Origin: Scilla litardierei
Lineage: Eukaryota; Streptophyta; Magnoliopsida; Asparagales; Asparagaceae
Direction of reading: 5' to 3'
Assembly: GCA_030789695.1 (NCBI GenBank)
Contig: CM061142.1
Coordinates: forward strand, 603,331,659 to 603,395,658
DNA length: 64,000 nucleotides
The translations under genes were made by a program, and so were the position numbers. The notes beneath the pieces were generated by a model. That model did not search any database and was not told the origin of the DNA. It worked only from the letters and a program-made list of their open reading frames with translations. This document shows, in pieces, positions 1-10,816 of the stretch; within the stretch, counting starts at the first letter, position 1, and every line of letters begins with the position of its first letter.

Positions 1-826
1 GTCGATGAAGGCTGAGCTGGGAGCACCGGGCTAGAGCTCGATTGATCTTACGGTCGACTGAGACGACTGTTCGACCTAACTGTCGGGTCAAGACTCAAAC
101 ATCATGCACCACAGACAGTCGTTAGGGGGGTCGGATGTGGGTACCGACCAAAATCCCTTCCGATGCTTAAGTTAGTACCGGACTTAAGAGAGGCTTGGGG
201 CTATCAAGATCGACTCACGGAGGTTCGTCTCAAGTCAGTCACTTTAAGCTTTTGGAGGAAGAATTATAAGTGTGAAAGAAGTATAATTTGTCATAGTATC
301 TAGTATTTCGTACCTCGATGGCTCTGTCCCTTCTTCTGTTTGTCTGCTCTTTATTTATAGATTGAAATGTATGTTTAGTGACGTTGAAGAATAACAATCA
401 CCAATTATGGTGGCACGATCATTCCTTATAAATATGTATAACTGATGTCCACTCTGCCGATCATTTATGAGTCCATTATCAACCACCTACTTAAGCAACG
501 GAAGCTCAATCGGCAGATAGTATGTGGGCTTTGACCATGTTAACGACTAGCACCCTTCACGAACCTCGTGGACTTCTTAGTGGCCTCGGCGTTATTTTTG
601 TATGCTTCTTAGGGAATATATTTTCGCTTTACCGAGTGTCGACCCAATGATTTAACAGCATTAAAAGACCACAAACACTCTCAAAACCACTTTTCACACA
701 ACATTCTGATCCAAAAGAATACAAAAACAAACTTCTCTCCGATCAAAGATTCCATAACACCTTAACCGTCAAACCCCAGATTTCAGCTTGACAAACGATC
801 AGTAAAATGCGCTTGATGTTCAATAA
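1..826. other. Unassigned non-coding flank, possibly an old LTR
   Basis: No convincing coding region is visible. The stretch 100-240 has the composition and phrasing of decayed Ty3/gypsy (Tat-like) LTR sequence, and one possible LTR edge falls near 660, but no partner copy, primer site or target duplication is in the window. The last bases (824-826, TAA) are the left target-site duplication of the Harbinger element that follows. Confidence 0.3.
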
Positions 827-840
827 GGGCTTGTTCTTTT
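827..840 (+). repeat. Left TIR of Harbinger, with TAA TSD at 824-826
   Basis: GGGCTTGTTCTTTT reads inward from 827 and is matched exactly by the inverted right end. The GGGC-GTT start resembles the 14-bp TIRs known for PIF-type elements. Confidence 0.9.
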
Positions 841-968
841 CGGGTTAAATGAGAGGGAATCCTGATATTTACACTGTTCAGCGCACTGTAGCGCGAGAAA
901 GTTGGGGTAAAAACCCCTTGGCCGTTCGTTTGCTGAAGCGTGAGAAAGCAATTCCCACGCCCCGCTGG
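841..968 (+). repeat. Left arm of a subterminal inverted repeat
   Basis: This segment runs on from the TIR and matches, in inverted orientation, the sequence at about 2750-2896. Landmarks are GAGAGGGAATCC, GCGAGAAAGTTGGGGT and GCTGAAGCGTGAGAAAGCAA. Apart from small changes the arms align over about 140 bases, so the left end of the transposon can fold back on itself. Confidence 0.8.
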
Positions 969-1400
969 CATCCCAAGCTCGCGATTCTCGAATCCCTTCG
1001 AAACGGAGGGATTTCTGACGCCCTCTCGTCCTCGCGTGGGTCCCGGCGCCTACTCTCACCTCCCCTCGCTCCGTTTTCGCCTCGCTTGCTCCTACGTCAA
1101 ACCCTAGCGAGGGGATCTGAGGGCAGCGGGCATGTCTCCGTTCCTGTTTGGCCGCGGTTGCTCCGTTCTCAAACCCTAGCTCCTGGTTCGGCAAGCTCCA
1201 TGGAGATTGGTTGGGTTGCAAGCGGTTGATCTACGCTTTGGTGCCCTAGCCGCCATGGATCTGCTGTTGCTGAGTTGTGCTTCTTCTTCCCGTGGATTCT
1301 AGGGCTGCCGACTTTGATCTAGCTCCTGCCTACCCTTGCCACTGCGATCTGCCAGGTTCTGGGGGTTTTGGCTGCTCGGCTTTGAATGATCCATTGGGAG
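969..1400 (+). promoter_or_regulatory. GC-rich, telobox-bearing leader of the Harbinger element
   Basis: A GC-rich block contains AAACCCTAGC-type motifs near 1099 and 1172, the telobox-like sequence common in plant promoters and 5' leaders. It lies upstream of the transposase in the same orientation, and a possible splice donor (AGGTATAC) sits near 1400. Reading frames across it are open on both strands but encode nothing recognisable. A promoter or untranslated first exon for the transposase is an inference. Confidence 0.4.
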
Positions 1401-2439
1401 GTATACCTACAAGAAATTCTCTGATTATTTGGCTAATTTCTGTGATGAATTAGGTTGCCTATAGCTGAGATTAATATCTATGATGCATGCAAAAAAAAAA
1501 TTTTTTTTGGGGGGGGGGGGGTTATGAGCATTTCGAGTACGGCAAACAGGACCAAGGGTAGAAAAAAAATCAGATTCATATGGATATCCATTTAAACTTG
1601 CACATATCAACATGCACAAAGCAATAATGAGCATATAGGGTCTGTCAGACAGCAGTGATGGCTCCAATAATTTCAGTTGCAAAGTGTATGCAAGTTTTCA
1701 CAATAGATGCAAAATGTAATCCGATGATTTTGTGCATTCATGTTTCATCAACCCAATGCAATCCTAGCAAGTTCACCCAATTTTATGATGGTGACCCATT
1801 TGAGAAGTTGCCCTATGATGAAAGCCAAGAAATTAAATCGACACATGCTAAATGTGGATGATACGGTCGGTTCTTGATATGGTACGCCTGATAAATAACA
1901 AGAAATCATCAAAAAACAGGATATTTGTGGGTTATTCTGAGGGCACGGTGGATTGTTGCGATTCAATGGACGGAATATTGCTATGGGTACGGCATTGTTG
2001 GATGTTGATACATGGTGTACGAAATGATATGGATATGTTTTATGTGCGTCGAGCCCTATGATAATAAAAAATGGTTGGCGTGAAGGTTCCTTCAATATTA
2101 AATTGGGTGTTGGTTTTGTTGATATGTTTATTTTCAAGCTATAAACAAATTTTGGTGATATGTTTTGGTGTGTGTTATTATCAACTACATGGTACCTGTT
2201 TTGGTTTTGGTGATATGTTTATTTTCAAGCTATAAAAAATCATATTTTAATGCGTTTTGGTGCATATAATGAAGGAGCACACGCCAAGCCACCTAGATTT
2301 CGTGAAAATGAAATACGTCAAATGTCTGAGGGCCCCTAAATATATTGAGTCAAAATGTTATAACGGTATTTTGACATAGCCTCATTTTCTTGGGATTTCA
2401 AAAGAGGATTAAATGGCCTTGGGTCTGCCTGACAGTCTC
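1401..2439 (+). other. Non-coding part of Harbinger; inverted minisatellite copy
   Basis: A homopolymer block of ten A, eight T and thirteen G occupies 1491-1521. From about 1523 to 1655 there is one copy of the 102-bp minisatellite in inverted orientation, recognisable by GACCAAGGGTAGAAAAAAA and GAGCATATAGGGTCTGTC. The remainder, to 2439, shows no recognisable gene. The small open frames at 1655-2137 look random. Confidence 0.5.
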
Positions 2440-3085
2440 TATATGCTCACTGTCTTGTGCATGGTGATATGTCAAAGTTTCAAATGATTCCCATATGATT
2501 CTGATGTTTTTGAGACCCTTGGGTCTGTCTGACAGGCTCTATATGCTCCATATCTTGTGTGCAGGCTGATGTGTTCATGTATCAATTGATTTCCATATGA
2601 ATCTGATATGTTCTCCCCCCTTGGTTCTGTCTGCCTTTCCATGTATGCTCAATGTCTTCTTTGCATGGTGATATGTGCATGTTTCATTTGATATCCATAT
2701 GAATCTGATACCCCAAAAGAACACCCATGTATATCCATATGGTGAAAAAGTGTGCCAGCGGGGAATGGGAATTGCTTTCTCACGCTTCAGCAATCGAACG
2801 GCCAAGGGTTTTTTTACCCCAACTTTCTCGCGATACAGTGCGTACAACAGTGTAAATTTCGGGATTCCCTCTCAAAATAATGCTAAAGAACACCCCATAC
2901 CCTATATGCTCATTTTTGTTGGCTTGTTTATATGACCATAATTCAAATTTCTTTCTATATGCATCTGATATTTTGTTGTGGCCTTGGGCCTGTTTGCCAT
3001 ACCCTTCCTGCTCAATGTTTTTGCTTTGGTTATCCGTGTTTATTTCAATTGAAATCCATATGAAACTGATTATTTTTCTCGTTTG
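2440..3085 (+). repeat. Diverged minisatellite copies before the transposase
   Basis: Four to five diverged copies of the element's minisatellite lie in direct orientation, with landmarks TATATGCTC, TGATATGT, CCATATGAATCTGAT and CTTGG-CTGTCTG. They are interrupted by the inner inverted-repeat arm. A further TIR-like core, CCCCAAAAGAACACCC, is at about 2711-2726. Confidence 0.65.
2750..2896 (-). repeat. Inner arm of the subterminal inverted repeat
   Basis: This is the inverted partner of 827-968, ending in a TIR-like AAAGAACACCCC. No TAA duplication pairs this end with position 827, so an internal inverted duplication fits better than a separate element. Confidence 0.75.
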
Positions 3086-3159
3086 TTTGCACACTGTGTT
3101 CTGCTGTGTTGATAATCGTGTTTGTAAGATGATCTCCTTATGAACCTACATTTGTTTAG

Positions 3160-4590
3160 ATGGACCACAATGATGAAATAGTGGCTGTTGAAACATGTTG
3201 CGCGGCCGCGGCGACGGTCGTTTTTTCTGTCATACAATTTCTCCTATACTACGATGATGCTATGGGTACGCGAGTCCCTAGGGAGCCTTCGGTTATGCGT
3301 GATCTGCATAGGAAATCGCATATGCGTAGAATCCTTCTAGGGAGTGAGAGTAGTTGTTTGCACTACTTACGAATGAGGACAGCTGCATTCATTAACCTGG
3401 CAGCATTAATCAGGGATAGGAATATTCTCAAAGACACTGTTCATGTGTCCATAGAGGAGCAGTTGGCAATGTTCCTTCATATCGTAGGTCACAAGTCAAA
3501 GAATAGAGTCATGCAAATTGATTTCATCCGATCCGGGTCAACAGTCAGTCGTTACTTCAACCAAGTAATGCAAGCAGTGTGTGCCTTGAGGGATATGTTC
3601 ATGAAGCAAGCGCCAAATGAGACTCCTCCCGAGGTTGCCAATAATCCAAAGTGGTTTCCATATTTCAAGGTATGCTTGTATGCGTGTATAGGGCCCTTAA
3701 GACTTCATTTCGTGAATGTAAATGTAACATTTGGCTGCTTTAATACGATGTAGGATTGCATAGGGCTCATCGATGGGACACACATCGATGCCATGCTCTC
3801 AGCACATCTCGCACCCCGTTTTAGAGGTCGTAAGGGGGTGACACAAAATGTTCTTGCGGCTGTGACACCAAACAAAAGATTCACATACGTCATGGCTGGG
3901 TGGGAAGGATCCGCAAATGATTTTATTGTCCTTAAAGATGCCTTGTCATTACCACCCCCCCCCCCCCACGGGTTGCGAGTTTATGAAGGTAATATTCATA
4001 CATAAACCTACTTTATATATTCCAATATTAAAGTTGTCGTTTGATGGAATAGTTGGTGTGCGTTTCTGTGTGTAGGAAAATATTACCTGTGTGATGCTAG
4101 TTATACTACCATGCCGGGTTTCATATCTCCGTTCAGGGGCGTTAGATACCATTTGAAGGACCATACCGATCGAGTTCCGCGAAATCGCAAAGAACTTTTC
4201 AACCTGCGCCATTCTTCCTTAAGGACGAAGATCGAGTCTACCTTTGGTATCCTGAAGAACAAGTTCAAGATCTTGACATCGAAGCCCCACTATCCCTTCC
4301 CAAGCCAGGTTGACACAGTCCTTGCTTGCACGGTTTTGCATAATTATATCCAGATACAAGATCCGCATGACCCTCATCTCCTAGATGATGGTGTTGGGAT
4401 CGAGGAAGACGGTGATGTTATCAATGAGCAAGATGCTTCGATTATGGATATGTCACAACAGGTGCCATTACGTGAACAAACCCAACAAAGGGACCAGTGG
4501 AAAATGCGGAGGGATTTAATTGCATGGGATATGTGGGTTGACTATTGTAAAATTCATAATAATGGCAACACAAGTGAACATGGCATGTGA
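3160..4590 (+). CDS. PIF/Harbinger DDE transposase, three exons, intact
   Basis: Predicted coding exons are 3160-3669, 3754-3988 and 4076-4590, giving 419 residues. The introns are 84 and 87 nt, both GT-AG, and joining them keeps the frame. The protein cuts and rejoins element ends, acting in the nucleus on the TIRs. Residues about 60-150 form the N-terminal helical region typical of plant HARBI1-like nucleases (DUF8040-like). The nuclease fold follows: D177 in IDGTH, D226 in SANDF and E302 in KIESTFGIL match the DDE triad. KYYLCDASY and PGFISPFRGVRYHL are family hallmarks, and length is normal. A run of ten C near 3957-3966 encodes a proline stretch in exon 2 and is a slippage risk. In this superfamily the transposase needs the Myb-like partner for nuclear import and DNA binding; here that partner is broken. 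The start at 3160 fits the family N-terminus, but an upstream leader intron is possible because the ATG follows TTGTTTAG. Confidence 0.9.
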
Positions 4591-4912
4591 GGTGTTTGTT
4601 ATGTTTTAATTATGGATATGGCATGCAAGGATGTGGACCCCGTAAGACATTATGTTTTATTTATGCGTATGACCATGTATGTCTGTGGCCTCAATACATT
4701 AATAATGTGGTATTTATAGGTATGGCATGCAACACTTTATTTTTTATTTATGTGTATGACATGTATGTATGTGTCCTCAATACATTAATTTTGTCTCATA
4801 TATGGGTATGTCATGCAACAACGTTTTCCTATAATGTCACCAATTGAATTTTAAATTTGAGCTATTAAATTTTCATTTCGCCTTTGATATTTTCATATCT
4901 ATTATTGCAGTC
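4591..4912 (+). repeat. Spacer with a short degenerate tandem repeat
   Basis: From about 4605 to 4840 a unit near 105 bp recurs two to three times. It contains GGTATGGCATGCAA, TGACCATGTATGT and CCTCAATACATTAAT. It is not the 102-bp minisatellite. No gene is seen. The last bases (TTATTGCAG, ending 4910) could be a splice acceptor just before the next start codon. Confidence 0.5.
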
Positions 4913-5106
4913 ATGTCTGGGAATCCGAACCAAGGTCGTATGAATGACCGGTCAAATCCAAACCAAAGTTGGAGTGAGAATACGCTGTTGCGACCGATGG
5001 CGCGTAGGGTGGGAGACTACCAATACCTAACGCAAGGCATGCAAGGTGGAGGGTCGAGTATGCCCTATCAAAACTACGCGCAATATAGCATGCCAATGCA
5101 AATTCC

Positions 5107-5711
5107 TGTAGGATCCTGCCAAAACAGAGTTAGGATCGATAATTAAAGTTGAGACTTACGCTTGCGTATGCGGCGCGGTAGTCTCGGAACTTTGCCTTCG
5201 GATTCGCCACGACGGATCGAGTCTTCTCACGAACGGAGTAAGGCTACTAAATCCACAATCTAAATCTCTACTTTAGATTAAGAACTTGGATAGAGGGAGA
5301 GGAAGTATTTCGGCAGAGCTTCGCTAGAATGAAGATGCATGCATGAATGCCATGCAAAAAGTGTAAGAAATGGCTTACCCTTGGGTCTTATTTATAGCCC
5401 CCAAGGTAGTTATTTTAGGGTAAATTGTTCCTTTGGAACAATTTAACTAAGGTGTACCATGATACATGGCACATTATAAGCTTAAGTTGTACCATATGCA
5501 TGGTACAATATAAGCTTAAGTTATTCCCCCTTTATTAGCCATATGTCGCATGCACTTATGCATATATAATGCGACTTTCCTACTCATCCAGAGATCCTCT
5601 CCGCAAGGGAACAGATTCCCTTCGCACACGACTTCGTGTACGCGACGTTCGAGGTCCGTATTCCCTCGTACATCCCCCACAAGGGTGTATAAACGTCTTC
5701 CATATCCAACA
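5107..5711 (-). repeat. 3' LTR of the copia element
   Basis: 605 bp, starting TGTAGGATCC and ending ATATCCAACA on the plus strand. It differs from the other LTR at three places seen by eye: GAGAC/GATAC, CGACGG/CGATGG and AAGGTAG/AAGATAG. The unit contains a short internal direct repeat (ATAAGCTTAAGTT, twice). Confidence 0.95.
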
Positions 5712-5725
5712 TCTCCCACTCACAC
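5712..5725 (-). promoter_or_regulatory. Polypurine tract of the copia element
   Basis: GTGTGAGTGGGAGA on the minus strand directly abuts the 3' LTR, as expected for the plus-strand DNA primer of copia elements. Confidence 0.75.
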
Positions 5726-6745
5726 TTGAGGGGATTGTAAGAGAACGTCTTTCTCTTAGTTCTTTCATCTATCATACTGAGAAATAGACCGTGCGACCGT
5801 CATGCGCGTAGAGTCTGTTGTTGTGCACTTGTTAGAGATACACAACGACCTCGAAAGTGCAAAGTTGAGTAGTTCAACGCATGCTTTACCCTAGATTATT
5901 TCTTCACATTTCTTATACTTTATATTCAACAATTGAATCCCATCTGGATTACAATTGGCTGGCCAGCTTTGAATCATTAAAGTCAAAATGCGAATATGAA
6001 ATCAATCTTCCTCTTTTTGCGAACCTTCTGATCTTGACTTGATTCGCTTTTCTAACGTGCCCCGCCGAGCCGAATTATCATAGACCATTAGCAACACGCT
6101 AAGATAGCGATCATCTCGTCAAATCTAAAGGAACCAATTGGAGTCCTTGAGGGTAAGAGTTAAGACCCGTATGGCCTTTGAGTCTCACATAATAGCAAAC
6201 ACTATTGCTACTAACTCAGTGGTCGAAATGCATACGTGGTATGAACACGTATTACAACATCACTCCTTTCCCAGGGAGAGTATGTCTTAATGATGTTGTA
6301 CGGATGAAAGATCAGACACCATAGTGCCTATCTTTTTGAGTCCCCTTACTACTCGTGAAATATTCACGGACTCTCATCCTGCATAAGACAGATAGGATTT
6401 AAAAAATCCTATGAGATCTCTTTCAAATATCCTTGTGATACAGATCTCAGATCTTTTGTAAGCATCCATATGATGCAGATCTTTCATTCGACTATCTTGT
6501 TTAAGTCACGACTCTAAATCATATGTCTAATGATTTTGACTTTAAACTAGTCTCATCTCTATCTTATCCATCTGATAAGATAAGGCGGTTGCTCATGTGA
6601 GAGAGCCAACCTTAATCTGTCCGACATACACACAATAAAATAGCTGAGACTTAAACACAAATGTATATAAAATCATTTGTAAGAAACTTGTATGCAAATT
6701 AAATTTTGATCTTCTATAGACATGGGAAATATTACATGATACAGC
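5726..6745 (-). other. Non-coding 3' region of the copia element
   Basis: About 1 kb between the end of the polyprotein and the polypurine tract. No frame of note is present. The length is large for a copia 3' region, and no captured gene is recognisable. Confidence 0.6.
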
Positions 6746-9700
6746 TCAGCACCTACGCATTCCCATAGATGATAAGTGTTTGAAAAACACATCTTTGGGG
6801 ATCGCCTTAGTAAGGGGATCCGCTATCATCTCATGCGTGGATATGTATCCTATGTCTACTTCCTTCCGTTTGTCATAGTCCTTCGCAAACTTGAATCGAA
6901 TGTCAATGTGTTTGGTCTTACAATGAAATTTAGGATCTTTGACATAGGCAATCGAAGCTTGACTATCACTGTATATAGGAACAATGCTCGAGTCAGTGGC
7001 ATTCGTCAGCCTGTCTAAGAATTTCCTAAGCCAAACAGCTTCTTGGACCGCCATGCTGAATGCTACGAATTCGGCTTCCATGGTTGATAGGGCGATGCAG
7101 GTTTGCTTCTTGCTGCTCCAGGGTATTGCACCATTCCCGAGCAAGTAAACAAAGCCTGAGGTAGATCTTCGCTCGTCGAGATCACCCGCCCAATCAGCAT
7201 CGGTATAGCCTTCGAGTCTCAAGGTATTGCCTTGATAGCATAACGCATAGTCCGCAGTCCCTTTGAGGTATCTTAATATCCTCTTCACCGCTTTCCAGTG
7301 TGCCTGTCCTGGGTTGGATTGGTAACGGCTTACCATACCAACAGCATAGTAAATGTCCGGTCTGGTACACATCATGGCGTACATCAGACTCCCGACAGCA
7401 CTGGAGTATGGAACTTTTTCCATAGCTTTCTTTTCTTTTGGATCTTTGGGACACATTTCCAAACATAGACCCTCGCCTTTGCTTATCGGATTATCAATTG
7501 GCTTGCAGTCCTGCATATTAAACCGTTCTAAAACTTTCTTTATATATGTCTCTTGAGAGAGAGAAAGAAGTTTCTTGAAACGATTCCTTGAGATCTTAAC
7601 CCCAAGGATATATGCAGCTTCACCCATGTCTTTCATCTCAAAGACGGATGAAAGCCAAGCTTTGATATCCAAGATAAGACGCTTATCATTTCCGGCTATA
7701 AGTATGTCATCTACATAAAGAGACATAATTACATACTTGTTTTTAATCCTCTTAATATATACGCAGTTGTCTTCGTCGAGCATGGAGAAACCATACGACA
7801 AAACGACTTCTTGAAAGCGCATATACCACTGCCTTGAGGATTGTTTAAGACCATATATGGATTTACGAAGTTTACAAACCTTATGTTTGTTTTCTTATTG
7901 TATGAACCCGTTTGGTTGTTCCATGTAGATCTCCTCATCTAGTTCTCCGTTAAGAAAAGCAGTCTTTACATCCATCTGATGTAACTCGAGGTCCAAACAA
8001 GCCACCATTGCCAGAATTAAGCGAATGGAGGTAAAACGCACGACAGGAGAGAAAGTCTCTTCGTAGTCTATTCCTTCCTGTTGCGTGAAACCTTTCGCAA
8101 CAAGGCGAGCTTTATATTTCTCGATGGAGCCATCAGTCTTATGCTTGATTTTGAGAACCCACTTGTTCCCAATGGCTCTACTTCCCTTAGGTAAATCAAC
8201 CAAGTCCCAGACTTGGTTTGTTTTCATGGATTGAAGTTCTTCTTCCATAGCCGCTATCCATTTATCTTTAGCAGGGCATGTGACGGCATGTTTGAAATTT
8301 GCAGGTTCGTCATCATCTTGTAGTAATGTCATGAATGTTTGAGGAAATTCATCCTCAAATCTCAGAGGTGTTAGCCTCGTTCGATTACTACGTCTTGTTT
8401 GAGTTTGATCACTCCCACTTGGAATGACATCACTCCCACTTGGAATAATATCACTCCCACTCGGAATAGGATTGGTATCGTTCGTATCATCCATTGGTGA
8501 AGTTTGAAACGTATTTTCTTCTTCACCAAGAATTCTCCCACTCGAACGTTCCGATCCTTCTTGATCCCAAGTCTCAAACAAGGATAAGTCTTGACTTATC
8601 TCACCCTATCTTGGAAACTCGTTTTCCAAGAAGACAACATCCCTCGATTCGAATTCTATTAGACCCCCATTGTCCTCTTGACCGACGAAAACATATCCTT
8701 TGGAGTTTTCAGCGTATCGGATGAAGATACACTTCCTCCCACGTGGCCCAAGTTTGCCATATTTGTGAGAGGATAAATGTGCGTAAGATGCACAACCCCA
8801 AGGTTTTAGAATGCTTAAGTCTGGAGTTCTATTGTTCCACAACTCATAAGGAGTAGAACTTACCGATTTCGAGGGTACACGGTTTAAGATGAATGCTGCC
8901 GTCAATAATGCATCACCCCAAAAGATGATAGGCAAATTTGCCTGAGACATCATTGATCGAACCATTTCCATCAATGTCCTATTTCTTCTTTCCACAACAC
9001 CGTTTTGTTGCGGAGTATAAGGCATAGTTATTTGATGAACTATGCCTTTTTCATCACAGAGTTCCTTAAAACTCGTTGATTGATATTCCCCACCCCGATC
9101 GGTTCGCAAGACCTTTATCTTGCGATCTAGTTGATTTTCCACTAAACTCATATAGTTTTTGAAGCAAGTTAAAGCTTCATGTTTGTGGGAAATCAAATAA
9201 ATATGACCGAAACGAGTGAAGTCATCAATGAAAGTGATGAAATAGGACTTCCCGCGTCTTGTCTTAACATTCATTGGACCGCAAATGTCCGAATGGATAA
9301 GCTGTAATGGAACTTCGGCCCTTGTGCCAGTTCCAAATGGCTTGCGACAAGTTTTCCCTACAAGACAATGTTCGCAAGTTGACATTTCAACTTTTGAAAC
9401 ATTAGATAGCAAGCCACGTTTAGCAAGTCTATCCATTCTAGTTGGTCCAATATGACCAAGTCTTGCATGCCAACAAATGATCTCAGATTCAGAGTTAGAA
9501 GCATTTGTCAAATGGAAACTTTCATTTATGGAAGAAGAATCATCATACATTGTATTTAAAACAATTAATCCATTACAAACATTACCCGATCCAATTAAAG
9601 AACCATTACAAACAAGGTCAACCTTCTGTTTATAGAACCTCCATTCATAATCTAAAGACATTAACATGACCACGGATACGATATTTCTTCTAATATCTGG

Positions 9701-10816
9701 AGCAAAGAGGACGTCGTGCAATAATAAAGTCCGGCCGTTGTCGAGAACTAGCTTGCATGTTCCGACGCCTTTGACTTCAACACGTGTGTTGTTGCCGACG
9801 TATATCCACTTTGTTCCTTGAGTTATCTTTCGATACTCTACGAAGAACCGTCTGTCCTTCGCTACGTGGTCTGTGGCCCCTGAATCAATCAACCAAAAAT
9901 AGTTAGATTCAGCAAGAAACATGGAACTAGAAACACATATGTAACTAGCCCTACAAGTTACCTTATCACTTCCATCCGTACACGTACGGGCGAAGTGACC
10001 GTACTTGTTGCACTTAAAGCACTTGATCTTCTTCAAGTTTTTCTTCTTTGAGTGCACATTCTTTTGCCACTTTTTGTTCTTAGTCTTCTTTGAGGTTTCC
10101 GGTTCTTGCTTTCGTTCGTTCACAAACCTTAAGCGTTTATTCTTCCGCTTATTTCCTCCATGTGAGGAACTAGCGGCCATGTGCACTTCTGCACTTGGTT
10201 TTGCGGCTTGAATCCGCTCTTCCTCGAGTTCGAGGTGTTTCGATACATCGCTTAAAGTTTTAATGCACTCATTATGAGTGAGGTGCATTTTCATGTTATC
10301 CCAGCTATCTGGGAGTGAACGAATGACTGCTTGGATCTGCTGTTCGTCAGACAGCGTAACACCCGCATCCTTTAATTCAGATATGAGATTCGCCATGTGG
10401 CGGAGATGCTTTTTCATAGAATGATCTCACCGCATCTTGTACGAATCAAATTGAATATTTAAGGAGCGAAGTTTGGTAACCGAAGTTCCACCAAACTTTA
10501 TCTCTAGCTCAGACCATATGTCTTTGGCTAGGTCGAATTCCCGAAATAGACGCATTATGTCATTGTCCATTGCGGACAGTAACGTAATACGTGCTATTTT
10601 GTTCTTTCGAGTCCAAGTATCATAAGCTTCCCGGTCCCTCTTGTGTTGGGCCGTATTGCCCAACTCAGGTTCTTCCATTATGTTTTGGAGTGTTTCGAGC
10701 ACATCTTGCTCCTCCAAAACATATTGGATTTTTATTGACCAAAGTTTATAATTGTCGCCGTTGAGCTTTTCACCTTTGTTAAGCTCTGCGAAAATGTTCT
10801 TAGAAGCGGTAGACAT
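6746..10816 (-). pseudogene. Copia gag-pol polyprotein, one frame with three stops
   Basis: Reading leftward from the ATG at 10816, one frame of 1357 codons runs without any frameshift but has in-frame stops at 10427-10429 (TGA), 8606-8608 (TAG) and 7895-7897 (TAA). Gag comes first (MSTASKNIFAELNKGEK, then a UBN2-type gag domain), then a CCHC knuckle, CFKCNKYGHFARTC, near 9984-10025. The protease active site is LIDSGATDH (about 9890). Integrase shows FIDDFTR, then RTDRGGEY and PYTPQQNGVVERRNR (about 9300-8950). Reverse transcriptase shows KARLVAKGFTQ, QMDVKTAFLNG and SLYVDD (about 8120-7690). RNase H shows SKKQTCIALSTMEAEF (about 7080), and the frame ends in the typical GMRRC. A codon upstream of the ATG is also open, but not from a normal start. 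Each stop lies at a position conserved as sense in the family, so they look like point mutations. Confidence 0.9.

Noticed and set aside
849..1229. 126-codon frame at the left end of the Harbinger element
   Set aside because: It starts in the TIR arm, overlaps an opposite-strand frame of equal length, and reflects GC-rich leader sequence.
827..2896. A separate 2-kb foldback element
   Set aside because: The inner end has no TAA duplication matching the left flank, whereas 827 pairs cleanly with 19407.
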